Virus record (IMG/VR): IMGVR_UViG_3300005613_000396
Coordinates: 1-24,823 of that record
DNA from: a virus
Length of the DNA: 24,823 nucleotides
Direction: 5' to 3' (one strand)
This document shows positions 7,840-15,528 of the stretch, one piece after another (position 1 is the stretch's first letter; each line of letters opens with the position of its first letter). The notes below the pieces were generated by a model. It worked only from the letters and a program-made list of their open reading frames with translations, did not search any database and was not told the DNA's origin. Made by a program: the position numbers and the translations under genes.

Positions 7840-9879
7840 TTAAAGTCCATATTCCATTCTGGCGGCCTTTTGTCTTTGTTTCTTTTGATAAATACTCTTT
7901 TTAAGTCTTGCCTTCTCTTTTGCTGGATCACGCCTCTCAAGAGTGCTCAGGGCGTACCTAGAAGCGTCAAGACAATTATGTACTAAAATCCCGTTAGCAA
8001 AATATTCATGACAGCCGTCAACAGTTAAATCAAAGACTTTCTCTTTCCAACTTCCTTCTACGACGCAGTGCTTTAGCCTTGCAATTTGGATGACAGTATT
8101 TTGATATTCCTGAGTATCTTGTCTTGTATTTTTTTCCACAAACTTCGCAAGTCCTTGTTTTGTACTTCTTGTTCTCCCAAGTCTTTTTTCCATGTTTTTT
8201 ATGCCACTCAATACCTTCTGGTGAACTGTGCCATTTTTTAGCCGCCTCAATTCCTTTCTTATGAAACTCTTCAAACCATTTACGACCTTTTTTCTTAATA
8301 TTTTCTTTGGCATGAAGCGACATGTGAGCATTTTTATCAACCAGCTCGAGATTTTGAATATTATTATTCCAAGGATTGCCATCTTTGTGATGAACATGCT
8401 TGTTTTTAGGAATAGCATCACAAAATTCGCTCCAAACCACTCGATGAAGAAATCTAGTACCCCTGCTAAAATATCTCGCCCCCGGATAAAGATGATATTC
8501 TTTGCCTTTGAATAATTGCACAGGTAAACCCCGTCTCCCGATTGTAATTTTGATATTCGTTTCCATCCTTTTATTGTTTTTATTTTATGATCCGCAGTAC
8601 ATTTAATTATAATTTCTTTAGTATCTAATTGCAACCTGTATTTGTTTACTGGTTTCGTTCCGTTACTCCATCTTTTAACTACTGAATTGTACCCACTACT
8701 TGTCAGAACCAAGTCATCTGGATTAATATCTTTTATTGCCTTAGTCCCACTAGATGTATTGATTAATGTGTCGCCAGTAAAACAATGATTGAAGGCATCC
8801 TCCGGTATGTTGGGCGTAATCGTCTTGCCCAGCCTGTCTGTCGCCCAGGTGTAATTGCGGTACTCTTTTATTAAATTAACACTCCTTTTAGTAACCGAGA
8901 TTGGTATATCCTGAAGAAACTGTATCCCCTGCCTCACCGAGTCCCTGCCTTTTTCCGCCCCCCTAATGTTTACTCCATATCCGTAAATCTCGTCAATGCT
9001 CTTGGGTTCAGCGCTGTCGGCAATCACAAGAGTTTCCGGGTGATTAACAATATCAAGAATGAAATCGGCTATTTTCTTGTTGCTCATCCCCTTCTGATAG
9101 AACTGTTCGTCTAAAACATACCCCCCGTTTAAATAGTAAACATCAACCAGGGCAGAGGGATCTATGGTGTACCCGAAATCCAGCCCCCGGCGCACCAGGC
9201 GTGCCTCGTGAGGTATTTCGTCTATGATCTGCCAACCGCTATAAATCTTTCCTTCAAGCTCTCCAAACTCGCCCCTCCCGTAAACCTTCCAAAAGTTTTT
9301 CCTATCCTTTTTCGACTCAAGGGAGCGGACAATGTTTTCATCAAGCGCCTCATTGTCTTTATAAGTTAAAATGAGATGATCGTAATCATCCCTTTTGGGG
9401 AAAATATCATCGCTTACCCAGAACTCTGTAACCGGGTTGTAGTCTATAAAGACAAACTCGTTGGTTCTAATTTCAAGCTGTTCAAAAGTTTCAAAGGGAA
9501 CATTGTTTGCCTCGTTTATAAACAACCTGTCTCTCCTCGGTCCCCTTACCTTGCCGGGCTGGTCTGCCGAGAAAAACTCAATCTTGCTACCGGTTTCAAA
9601 GGTATAAACATAATCTGTTTTATTCCAACTTTTGGGCTTAAATAAATTGAGACTTCCCATAATTTCAAGAAAGTCTCTTACAGATCCTCTTTTCAAATGC
9701 GGAAAGGTTTCTGAAACAACAGAGGTCAGGGTCGGCTTCTCGTCTCTTTGGGCCAAGTCAATCAGAATAAGTAAAATACTGTAGGTTTTTGAGGCAGAGC
9801 TTCCCCCCTGGACAATACGGAGTCTCTTATCAAGGGCCTTAATCTTTTTTAACCCAGTTGTAATACCGGGACGACTCAT
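7840..9879 (-). CDS. terL: Large terminase subunit with intein
   Basis: 679-aa precursor; splicing gives a 409-aa terminase. This motor ATPase and nuclease packages and cuts phage DNA at the portal. Visible motifs: Walker A GGSSASKT (25-32), Walker B RLFINEA (118-124, catalytic E123), coupling motif FIDYNP (144-149), nuclease Asp residues in LDFGYTIDP (D234) and IADSAEP (D288), and the third nuclease motif NH/CLDASRYAL, split by the intein after His365. The C-extein is 44 residues, starts at Cys636 and ends RMEYGL. The gene overlaps the small terminase gene by 4 nt. The intein runs from Cys366 to Asn635. Within it another gene lies in a different frame (8030-8521), yet the terminase frame has no stop throughout. 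Motif set and order fit Terminase_3-type proteins. Confidence 0.93.
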   Translation of the reverse strand: MSRPGITTGLKKIKALDKRLRIVQGGSSASKTYSILLILIDLAQRDEKPTLTSVVSETFPHLKRGSVRDFLEIMGSLNLFKPKSWNKTDYVYTFETGSKIEFFSADQPGKVRGPRRDRLFINEANNVPFETFEQLEIRTNEFVFIDYNPVTEFWVSDDIFPKRDDYDHLILTYKDNEALDENIVRSLESKKDRKNFWKVYGRGEFGELEGKIYSGWQIIDEIPHEARLVRRGLDFGYTIDPSALVDVYYLNGGYVLDEQFYQKGMSNKKIADFILDIVNHPETLVIADSAEPKSIDEIYGYGVNIRGAEKGRDSVRQGIQFLQDIPISVTKRSVNLIKEYRNYTWATDRLGKTITPNIPEDAFNHCFTGDTLINTSSGTKAIKDINPDDLVLTSSGYNSVVKRWSNGTKPVNKYRLQLDTKEIIIKCTADHKIKTIKGWKRISKLQSGDGVYLCNYSKAKNIIFIRGRDILAGVLDFFIEWFGANFVMLFLKTSMFITKMAILGIIIFKISSWLIKMLTCRFMPKKILRKKVVNGLKSFIRKELRRLKNGTVHQKVLSGIKNMEKRLGRTRSTKQGLAKFVEKNTRQDTQEYQNTVIQIARLKHCVVEGSWKEKVFDLTVDGCHEYFANGILVHNCLDASRYALSTLERRDPAKEKARLKKSIYQKKQRQKAARMEYGL
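7975..8784 (-). other. Intein in terminase (270 aa), with out-of-frame endonuclease
   Basis: It starts at Cys1 (CFTGDTLINT, codon 8784-8782) and ends ...EYFANGILVHN before +1 Cys (codon 7974-7972). Block A, block B (TADH at intein 63-66; GWKRISKLQSGD) and blocks F/G (VFDLTVDGCH, penultimate His, final Asn) are all intact, so splicing should work. It sits in the third nuclease motif, a conserved site where inteins often persist. About 88 residues of N-domain and 35 of C-domain are recognisable. The roughly 150 residues between them match no endonuclease; they are the shifted-frame reading of the HNH gene, with a hydrophobic stretch (FFIEWFGANFVMLFL) and then a Lys/Arg-rich stretch. Confidence 0.88.
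8030..8521 (-). CDS. HNH homing endonuclease nested out of frame in the terL intein
   Basis: About 164 aa, -1 relative to the terminase frame. It has the common phage HNH layout: KGKEYHLYPGARYF, LHRVVWSEFCDAIP, then the HNH core HVHHKDGNPWNNNIQNLEL with a following HMSLHA, then a Lys-rich linker and a CEVCGKKY...YCHPNC zinc motif and a basic tail. It would nick or cut the intein-free terL allele to spread the element. A GTG at 8521 is preferred: it follows the last conserved residue of the intein N-domain, fits where relatives start, and has purine-rich GGGAGACGGGG upstream. The other choice, ATG at 8566, abuts AAAAGG and lies inside conserved intein block B. Its stop lies within VFDLTV of the intein C-domain. 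Fusion by frameshift would need two opposite shifts. Confidence 0.85.
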   Translation of the reverse strand: MQLFKGKEYHLYPGARYFSRGTRFLHRVVWSEFCDAIPKNKHVHHKDGNPWNNNIQNLELVDKNAHMSLHAKENIKKKGRKWFEEFHKKGIEAAKKWHSSPEGIEWHKKHGKKTWENKKYKTRTCEVCGKKYKTRYSGISKYCHPNCKAKALRRRRKLERESL

Positions 9880-10256
9880 TCTTTCTTTTCTTTAGTATAG
9901 TCTAAAAGGGGAATTGGTTCGCCGCCGCTCGTTACGTCCACACTCTGCGACGCTCTGCCTTCTGTCCGGTCGGTTACTTCCTTTAGGTAGGATAAATCTT
10001 CCTTTGCCTCAACAATTGCCTGATAAGCCAGCTCTTGCGCAACGGTTCTTTCTTTTTCGGGGTTATTTTCCAACCAACTCTTAAACTCGTCCGCAGTCAT
10101 TTTGACTAGCTTTTTATACTGAAAGCCAATAGAATCCTCTGCCTTCCAATGACCACCGGATGGGTTTCCTGATTTGCCCTTGGGAAAAGTATATTTATTT
10201 CCCTTAACAAACCTTCCCTTTGAGTCTCTTTGTTTCTTGGGGTCCTCTTTCTTCAT
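9876..10256 (-). CDS. terS: Small terminase subunit (putative)
   Basis: 126 aa from the ATG at 10256. The N-terminus DSKGRFVKGNKYTFPKGKSG and NPSGG is the Lys/Gly-rich DNA-binding style of DUF5681-type proteins linked to terminases. The middle (FKSWLENNPEKERTVAQELA) and AKEDLSYLKEVTDRTEGRA are helical and match the oligomerisation region of small terminases. It overlaps the large terminase by 4 nt (ATGA). A GTG at 10295 in the same frame would add 13 residues but lies inside the 5' hairpin element GCGTTGTG; GAAAGGAAG upstream of the ATG supports the shorter form. It would recognise the packaging site and regulate the ATPase. Confidence 0.75.
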   Translation of the reverse strand: MKKEDPKKQRDSKGRFVKGNKYTFPKGKSGNPSGGHWKAEDSIGFQYKKLVKMTADEFKSWLENNPEKERTVAQELAYQAIVEAKEDLSYLKEVTDRTEGRASQSVDVTSGGEPIPLLDYTKEKKE

Positions 10257-10315
10257 AGCACTATGCTTCCTTTCGGTCTCTCCTCCAGGTTTCACAACGC
10301 TTTGGGTAAATTATA
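10257..10315 (-). promoter_or_regulatory. Late-type promoter with conserved 5' element (unit 4)
   Basis: The -10 TATAAT is at 10315-10310, followed after 9 nt by GCGTTGTG. The arm AGCGTT can pair with AGTGCT just before the ATG at 10256 (6 bp, two wobble pairs), enclosing GGAGGAGAG and GAAAGGAAG, so the Shine-Dalgarno region would sit in a large loop and the start codon right after the stem. It is the weakest hairpin of the five copies. Confidence 0.6.
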
Positions 10316-10324
10316 TCGTACTGA

Positions 10325-11905
10325 CTATTTAGAAGCTCCCATTTTCACCAGCTTGACAACTTCATCCTCTAGGAGCTTATCATTACTGGTTTTCAACAAT
10401 TTATCAAACTTCTTGAGATATTTGTTTAAAGCCCTTTCAAGATCAATCGAGTTCATTGTTTTGTATCCAAAATTACTGGGTAGCATCCTAGAGATAAATC
10501 CAGAAACAGTTCCAAAAGTGGCAGCGTCTACAATATTAGCCAGTTTCATTGAGGCTCTCTTTAAAACACCACGCTTTGCAACCTTTTGATAAAGTCTATT
10601 TACCTTTTCTTCCATCCTGCCAACTAGTCGGCTAGTGTTAAACATTTCACTCATTCTTTCGTCAAGCATTTTAGTTACATTGTCGGGCATTAACTCTCTG
10701 ACGGTTCTTTTTATTCCCTTCCTAGTATTCTCAAAAGCCTGAAGGTTGACACCAGTTAACGGTTCGCCCGACCTTTTGCTAAACGCTCTTGAAGCAAACT
10801 CCCGACCATACTCACGGGACAAGTCATTCATCTCTCTTAATGTCAACCCTTCACTTCTAAACTTAGCTTTTAGTTCAACAATTCTTGCTTTTCTAACTGG
10901 GTCTTTTATCTTAGTATAAAGTTCTTCCAAGTTATCTAGTGAGTCTTCAACAAAGTTCTGTTTTACTGTTTTAGACAAAAACTTACCCTTTTCGTCTCGC
11001 AACCTTCGCCCCCCGATTTTAGTTTTCTCAATAACATCATTGGGCTTTAATAACATACCCTCACCAGCTTCGTCTAACTTGTCATCAACCTTTCTTGCCA
11101 ACGCCTCAATTCCATCGTCGATTTTTTCCCCTAACTCAGAATATGTCTTAACTCCGGTTGTATCTATGGTTGAAAGAGCCTTTTTAGCCCTACTTATGTC
11201 CCTCGTCTTTCCCTGCACTATTTTACCAACAACATCATCTATTTCGTCACTTGCCCTTGCCACTCTTCTAAGCCTGCGTGTGTCTAAAACCTCGCCAGTA
11301 ACCCTTGAAATCGTCTTCCCCGCCTTAGCTGTCCCCTTAATAGCGCTCTCGGCTGCTTTAAGCTCTGGAATCACAGAGGCGATATTTATTACATCCTCTA
11401 TATCCTGCATGGCTTCCGGATGTTTTTCTTTTAATTCAGAATACTTTCTGGTAAAGCCCTGAACAGCTTTGGTTTGAGCTATTTTCTCCCCTCCGGCAGC
11501 CACCAGATCCTCAACGAATTTTGGTGCAATTAACTTCAGTGCCTCCATCTCGACATCTCCCACTATTCCCGCAGCTGCTCCCAAAGTGCGGAGCGTTTCC
11601 CGTTGTCCTAATGGACCCAAAATCCCACTTGCACCAACCTTGCCCGTACCCAATGCACCGCTCGATTCGCCTTTTTTAAATTGTTCACGAATTACCCCAC
11701 CCCTTTCTCTGAATGACTCTTTAACGCCCGACACAAATTCACCTACGGCTCCTTTTGTTTCGACCTTAGACTTATAGGCAGGATGTTTCTCTAATACTCT
11801 GTTTGTCAATTCTTCATCATCCATCTCGGCATAGGGAATACCATCATGGGCAATTCCCTTGGGGTATTTGTTTCTAATTAATTGTGCGAACTCTTCTTGT
11901 GTCAT
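10325..11905 (-). CDS. Probable internal virion / DNA-ejection protein, 526 aa
   Basis: The sequence opens MTQEEFAQLIRNKYPKGIA and has a Gly/Ala-rich segment (SGALGTGKVGASGILGPLG; LRTLGAAAGIVGDVEMEALK) at about residues 80-125 that could form amphipathic or membrane-inserting helices. Long basic helices follow (KKALSTIDTTGVKTYSELG, NTRKGIKRTVRELMPD). It is the last of three long consecutive genes, each overlapping the next by a few nt, between the tail genes and the terminase. In podophages such sets are injected proteins that build a channel across the cell envelope. No lysozyme motif is visible. Function is inferred from layout and composition. Confidence 0.55.
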   Translation of the reverse strand: MTQEEFAQLIRNKYPKGIAHDGIPYAEMDDEELTNRVLEKHPAYKSKVETKGAVGEFVSGVKESFRERGGVIREQFKKGESSGALGTGKVGASGILGPLGQRETLRTLGAAAGIVGDVEMEALKLIAPKFVEDLVAAGGEKIAQTKAVQGFTRKYSELKEKHPEAMQDIEDVINIASVIPELKAAESAIKGTAKAGKTISRVTGEVLDTRRLRRVARASDEIDDVVGKIVQGKTRDISRAKKALSTIDTTGVKTYSELGEKIDDGIEALARKVDDKLDEAGEGMLLKPNDVIEKTKIGGRRLRDEKGKFLSKTVKQNFVEDSLDNLEELYTKIKDPVRKARIVELKAKFRSEGLTLREMNDLSREYGREFASRAFSKRSGEPLTGVNLQAFENTRKGIKRTVRELMPDNVTKMLDERMSEMFNTSRLVGRMEEKVNRLYQKVAKRGVLKRASMKLANIVDAATFGTVSGFISRMLPSNFGYKTMNSIDLERALNKYLKKFDKLLKTSNDKLLEDEVVKLVKMGASK

Positions 11906-12909
11906 ATTCCTAAAGGATTTTCGTCCTCCTCATCACCAAATATCTTCATGGGGTCATTTTTACCTTTTTGTGATTTTAATGGGTCTATATTTATTCCTAA
12001 AGAAGCAGAATATCTATTAGACAAAAACTCTTCAATAGCTTTAATTCCAGCAATATTGTTTTGCATAGTCTTTGTTTCGCTTGGCAATGCTTTATTTAAA
12101 AACTCACGTTCTTTATCACTCACTTGAGTACCAGATATGGCTTTAATGAATTGCGATGTATAAACCGTCATTAAAGCCGCAAGCTCATCCTCTTTTTCAG
12201 TTGTTTTTCCTATTGCCCTGGTTCCAGGAATAATAGTTCTTCCAAAAACACTTAATCCTCCCCTGATAGTTCCAGGAATTATTCCTGTTTTAACCTCTTC
12301 AAGCATATCTATTAATTCCTGCCCCGTATCAAAAGTGCCAACAGTTCCTAACACACCCTCTCTTTCTAATCCTGTCCCAAGCTCTTGACCCTTGGTAATA
12401 ACTATTTTCTTAATTTTTTCTCTTGCCTGTTCTTGTTGTTCTGGTAAAAGCATTTCAAAGTCTTCAATACCTGTAATTTCCTCTTCCTCACCAACTAATA
12501 AATCGTAAACCTTCCCTAACTTATCTAGCTCCGAAGTATCCCTAACTCCTTTATTAAAAGCATCCCTTAACATTTCCTGTTTAGTCATTCCCCCAAATGG
12601 GTTTGAGATATCTTCCTCAACAACTTCTTCCTGATCTACTTGTTTTTCTGGTCCTAAATTTGATAAAACCCTTCTTCGCTCTTGTAGTCCAATATTAATC
12701 TGCTCTTGACTTGAACCGCCAGTCTTTAATTTTTCAACTAACTCTTCTTCATCCGGCTTAATCTCAAAAGTTTCTTTTTGAGCAGTTTCTTTTTGAATAT
12801 CACTAGACTGCAACACCCATCCTTGGGCAGTGAATTTATACACTTCCCCTGTTTTAGGGTCTTTATAGGTGCTACCTACGCCTCCTGATGGCGTGAATGA
12901 TGGTTTCAT
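11902..12909 (-). CDS. Probable internal virion protein with N-terminal 'PSFTPSGG' module, 335 aa
   Basis: The ATG at 12909 overlaps the previous stop (ATGA) and has GGGAG 5 nt upstream; an upstream ATG at 12921 is less likely. The first 32 residues (MKPSFTPSGGVGSTYKDPKT, then GEVYKFTAQGW) repeat the pattern that ends the preceding protein. The middle is acidic and helical (DEEELVEKLKTGGSSQEQIN; GVRDTSELDKLGKVYDLLVG), followed by a Gly/Ile-rich stretch (VKTGIIPGTIRGGLSVFGRT). It overlaps the next gene by 4 nt. The role as an injected or internal head protein is inferred from its position between two similar genes. Confidence 0.55.
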   Translation of the reverse strand: MKPSFTPSGGVGSTYKDPKTGEVYKFTAQGWVLQSSDIQKETAQKETFEIKPDEEELVEKLKTGGSSQEQINIGLQERRRVLSNLGPEKQVDQEEVVEEDISNPFGGMTKQEMLRDAFNKGVRDTSELDKLGKVYDLLVGEEEEITGIEDFEMLLPEQQEQAREKIKKIVITKGQELGTGLEREGVLGTVGTFDTGQELIDMLEEVKTGIIPGTIRGGLSVFGRTIIPGTRAIGKTTEKEDELAALMTVYTSQFIKAISGTQVSDKEREFLNKALPSETKTMQNNIAGIKAIEEFLSNRYSASLGINIDPLKSQKGKNDPMKIFGDEEDENPLGI

Positions 12910-14213
12910 ATTTGCTCCCATCCCGAACTTTTATATTGCCAAATTGTGCCAGTTAATGGATCAACCCATATACTACCAATTCCTCCCGAAGGAGTAAAAC
13001 TTGGCGCTGTAACTGAAGGAGTAGTCTTAGTTGTAGCTGTTACCAATCCTGTTGAAAGATAATTATCGGCAGTACTTTCTGTTCCAGTACCACTCTTAGG
13101 TATCTTGTAATAATGAACTTGCCCTCTTGAATCAGTAAAACTCTTTAACTGACCGGCCGGGACTGTAGAAGGATCAACCACCGCTATCCCGCCCTCGGTT
13201 GTGATCTTGTTGGTTGCTTCTCTTACTTCATTGGCAAACTGGGCCTCAGCCATTTTTGCGTTAATGGTTTCGACATCATCATTTAAGCTAACTCCCGCCT
13301 GCGACATAAGTAAAGCTTTCGCCGGGTCAATCATGAGCTCTTTAATTGTATTTACTGTTTCTTGCGCATTGGAAAGATCAAACTCAAGCAAAGCAGTTTG
13401 TTTTTCGGCAATGTTTCTGCTTTCTTTTGTTAACTCGACAATATCCCTGTTGGCTAAAGAAAGAATAGTATTGTAATAGTTCAGCCTATCTTGTCGGTCT
13501 TGGGTAATGGCGTTGATTGACCTGTCTATCGACTGATAGGCATTGGCCAAGTATGTATTTTGTAAAGCCACCACTGCATTGATAACCCCAGCTCTTGAGG
13601 CTACATCTTCCATTGTCTGTTGTATTCGTGGATTCCGGATCACCGCTAAGCCGGTTACTTCTTTTTGCTGGCGGATAAGCTCGTTACCCTCAGTCAAAAG
13701 CTGATCCAATTCTCCGAGAAGCGCTTTTTGTTCTGCTAAAACTTCTCCCGTTCCGAGCCGCTCCCTTTCGGTCTTTTCTAAATCTTCTCTAAAGGGTTCA
13801 GTTAAGGGTTTCGCTTCTTCTAGTGTTTCCCGTTCTCTTTTCCTTGCCTCCGTTAACCGCTCTTGAGTTTTGGTTTCCCGAGCCGCCAAGTTTTGCTCTA
13901 ATGTTTTTCTGGCAGCTTCAAGCTCTGCTGTTAGGCTGGTCTGGGTTTGAGCGGGCAAAGGAACATTGACCGGAGCCTGTATTTCAGTAGCTTGTACTTT
14001 CTGCGGTTGAAGATAAGAAACATTCTCGGGTGCAGTTTGAGCAATCACTTCACTAGATACCGCTTGACCGGCACCCTGCTGATTAGAAGAAGGGTGAATA
14101 ACGCCGGGATCGGATAAGGTGCCTCCCCAATACTGGCGTCCACTGTACCAACCTCCTTGTTGGAAACCACCTGCTGGTGCTGATATTCCTAATTGTTGTG
14201 GCGTTTGTGGCAT
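12906..14213 (-). CDS. Probable internal virion protein, coiled coil, 435 aa
   Basis: It starts at ATG 14213, directly after the promoter hairpin; a TTG at 14231 in the same frame lies inside the hairpin and is rejected. The N-terminal 100 residues are Gln/Pro/Ser/Gly-rich and disordered (PQQLGISAPAGGFQQGGWYS). A long coiled coil follows, about 110-300 (LEAARKTLEQNLAARETKTQ, AITQDRQDRLNYYNTILSLA). The C-terminus has a VHYYKIPKSG element, a Thr/Ser linker and the module PSFTPSGGIGSIWVDPLTG, which recurs at the start of the next protein. Coiled-coil, low-complexity proteins at this place in podophages are usually ejected with the DNA. Partner and fate are inferred. Confidence 0.55.
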   Translation of the reverse strand: MPQTPQQLGISAPAGGFQQGGWYSGRQYWGGTLSDPGVIHPSSNQQGAGQAVSSEVIAQTAPENVSYLQPQKVQATEIQAPVNVPLPAQTQTSLTAELEAARKTLEQNLAARETKTQERLTEARKRERETLEEAKPLTEPFREDLEKTERERLGTGEVLAEQKALLGELDQLLTEGNELIRQQKEVTGLAVIRNPRIQQTMEDVASRAGVINAVVALQNTYLANAYQSIDRSINAITQDRQDRLNYYNTILSLANRDIVELTKESRNIAEKQTALLEFDLSNAQETVNTIKELMIDPAKALLMSQAGVSLNDDVETINAKMAEAQFANEVREATNKITTEGGIAVVDPSTVPAGQLKSFTDSRGQVHYYKIPKSGTGTESTADNYLSTGLVTATTKTTPSVTAPSFTPSGGIGSIWVDPLTGTIWQYKSSGWEQI

Positions 14214-14248
14214 AGTGCTGTCTTTCCACAACGCTTTTGGTTATTATA
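14214..14248 (-). promoter_or_regulatory. Late-type promoter with 5'-terminal hairpin (unit 3)
   Basis: TTGTGTTATAAT with -10 at 14248-14243, then after 8 nt the arm AGCGTTGT, which pairs with ACAGCACT (14221-14214; 8 positions with one G-U and one C-A mismatch). The loop GGAAAG is Shine-Dalgarno-like. ATG follows the stem directly at 14213. Confidence 0.7.
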
Positions 14249-14261
14249 ACACAAGTTAAGT

Positions 14262-14705
14262 CTATTTTATATTTAAAATCTTAACCAAGCTATCAAACCT
14301 TTCTTCTATGGGTTTTTTGGCGTCTGCAACAACCTCAACGTGTTCCTTCGTTTCCTCCAATCGTTGCTCTTTGGTTATTTTTGGCTTCTTTTCTTTCTTT
14401 TCTTTTTCTTTTGGTCTAGTAGACTTAACTAACTTTTTATCTTTCCCCACTTTATAATCAAGAATGTTTTTATTTCCATTGTCAATCCCCGCCATTAGTT
14501 CCTTTTGTTCATGATCCGGCTCCCAAATATTTACCTCCTCCCCGGCGACCTTCGCCTTTTCTTTCCCAACCACTTTCCAATTTACCACAATTCTGTCGTT
14601 CTTTTCCCTGTCCCCCATCCACATCCGGAGATGATCCTCAGAATGAATCCTCCCGTCGATCGTTCCAACTATTTTCCCGGTTGCCTTTTCGTAAAAGATA
14701 ATCAT
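14262..14705 (-). CDS. Hypothetical tail-region protein with Lys/Glu-rich C-terminal half, 147 aa
   Basis: The N-terminal part MIIFYEKATGKIVGTIDGRI, HSEDHLRMWMGDREKNDRIV looks like a small beta domain as seen in phage fibre-chaperone or fibre-accessory proteins ('YxKxTGKIvGTIDGR'). The second half is a low-complexity charged helix (STRPKEKEKKEKKPKITKEQ, KPIEERFDSLVKIL). The start overlaps the preceding gene's stop (ATGA). It closes the tail transcription unit. Assembly help for the fibres is a reasonable guess from position but not shown. Confidence 0.5.
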   Translation of the reverse strand: MIIFYEKATGKIVGTIDGRIHSEDHLRMWMGDREKNDRIVVNWKVVGKEKAKVAGEEVNIWEPDHEQKELMAGIDNGNKNILDYKVGKDKKLVKSTRPKEKEKKEKKPKITKEQRLEETKEHVEVVADAKKPIEERFDSLVKILNIK

Positions 14706-15148
14706 ATGTTTAGTTTATTCCTAAAAATCTTGTAAGCAAAGTTAAACGTAACCGTGCCAGAGGTAGCGTCATTTCTCCCCTCAACCACAAGGTATATATT
14801 TGTTGCGTCTGCATAAGCGTAAGCATAATAGTAATACAAAAAATCAACAAAGGTTCCGGGACACATATTGTAATTACTCCCCCCGGCAAACACATCAACG
14901 TAGCTAGTAAAATAAGGAACATACCCCAGTCCGTGTGCGATCGTCTCCTCTTTCCTATGATAATACCAAGTTCCGAACGGAAAAAACACCTCCGAATCAT
15001 AGTAATCAGCACAATCTATTACAACAGCCTGGTCCCCGCTTGCGTGATATTTTAAGGTGTTATAATCCGAGCTAAAAATTAAGTTGTCCGGGTCAGTTTC
15101 GGTTAAAACATTTTTGGTTGCTTTGGAAATAGCAATTTTGTAAGCCAT
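14702..15148 (-). CDS. Fibre-associated protein, paralogue 3 of 3, 148 aa
   Basis: Shares with the next two entries the frame 'K..VSKAxxNVLTxTDPdnxiFsSdyNTxK...' and 'tIaHglGYVPyft'. Here: ISKATKNVLTETDPDNLIFS, IAHGLGYVPYFTSY, ATNIYLVVEGRN, then a strand-rich end FNFAYKIFRNKLN. It has a longer middle than its paralogues and a Tyr/Ala-rich patch (FLYYYYAYAYADA). Overlaps with both neighbours are short. It is probably a beta-sandwich attached to the tail or fibre; no enzymatic motif is visible. Confidence 0.6.
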   Translation of the reverse strand: MAYKIAISKATKNVLTETDPDNLIFSSDYNTLKYHASGDQAVVIDCADYYDSEVFFPFGTWYYHRKEETIAHGLGYVPYFTSYVDVFAGGSNYNMCPGTFVDFLYYYYAYAYADATNIYLVVEGRNDATSGTVTFNFAYKIFRNKLNI

Positions 15149-15528
15149 TATGTCCCTGGTGTTTCAAAAATATAATACTTTATGTCAACATTGTAATTTG
15201 CCCCGCCGTCGTCTTTATAAAAGGTTAACCTAATGTTGGTTGCGTCCACCGATAACAACCACCACTTCCCGGCAAAATTGTAATCAACCTCGTTTGGTAG
15301 AGTGGTTTTACCATCCGGAAACTCAGCAAAAGCATAAACCGCCGGAGTTGACGACCTCCCGTGTGCGATTGTAAAAACCTTTGGATCGGCGTTGACGGTT
15401 TGGGAATAATAATTCCCCTCGGCGATTATCTTGAAAGTGTTTAGCTCACTATTAAAGATAAAATCATTAGGATCAGTCGCCGTCAAAACATTTTCACCAG
15501 CTTTGGTAACTTTCAAAACATAAGTCAT
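15148..15528 (-). CDS. Fibre-associated protein, paralogue 2 of 3, 126 aa
   Basis: Starts MTYVLKVTKAGENVLTATDP, then NDFIFNSELNTFKIIAEGNY, FTIAHGRSSTPAVYAFAEFP, DATNIRLTFYKDDGG and KYYIFETPGT. It aligns by eye with both neighbours over nearly its full length and lies between them with 1-nt stop/start overlaps (TAATG type). Local duplication within the operon is the simplest origin. The role is presumably the same as its paralogues, with different surface residues. Confidence 0.6.
   Translation of the reverse strand: MTYVLKVTKAGENVLTATDPNDFIFNSELNTFKIIAEGNYYSQTVNADPKVFTIAHGRSSTPAVYAFAEFPDGKTTLPNEVDYNFAGKWWLLSVDATNIRLTFYKDDGGANYNVDIKYYIFETPGT

Noticed and set aside
8030-8600. HNH as an in-frame endonuclease fused by programmed frameshifting
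   Set aside because: No canonical X-XXY-YYZ slip site is visible at the entry, and a second opposite shift would be needed to return for the C-splicing domain.
14214-14231. TTG at 14231 as start of the 435-aa protein
   Set aside because: It lies inside the conserved 5' hairpin element; the ATG at 14213 directly follows the stem as in the sibling promoters.
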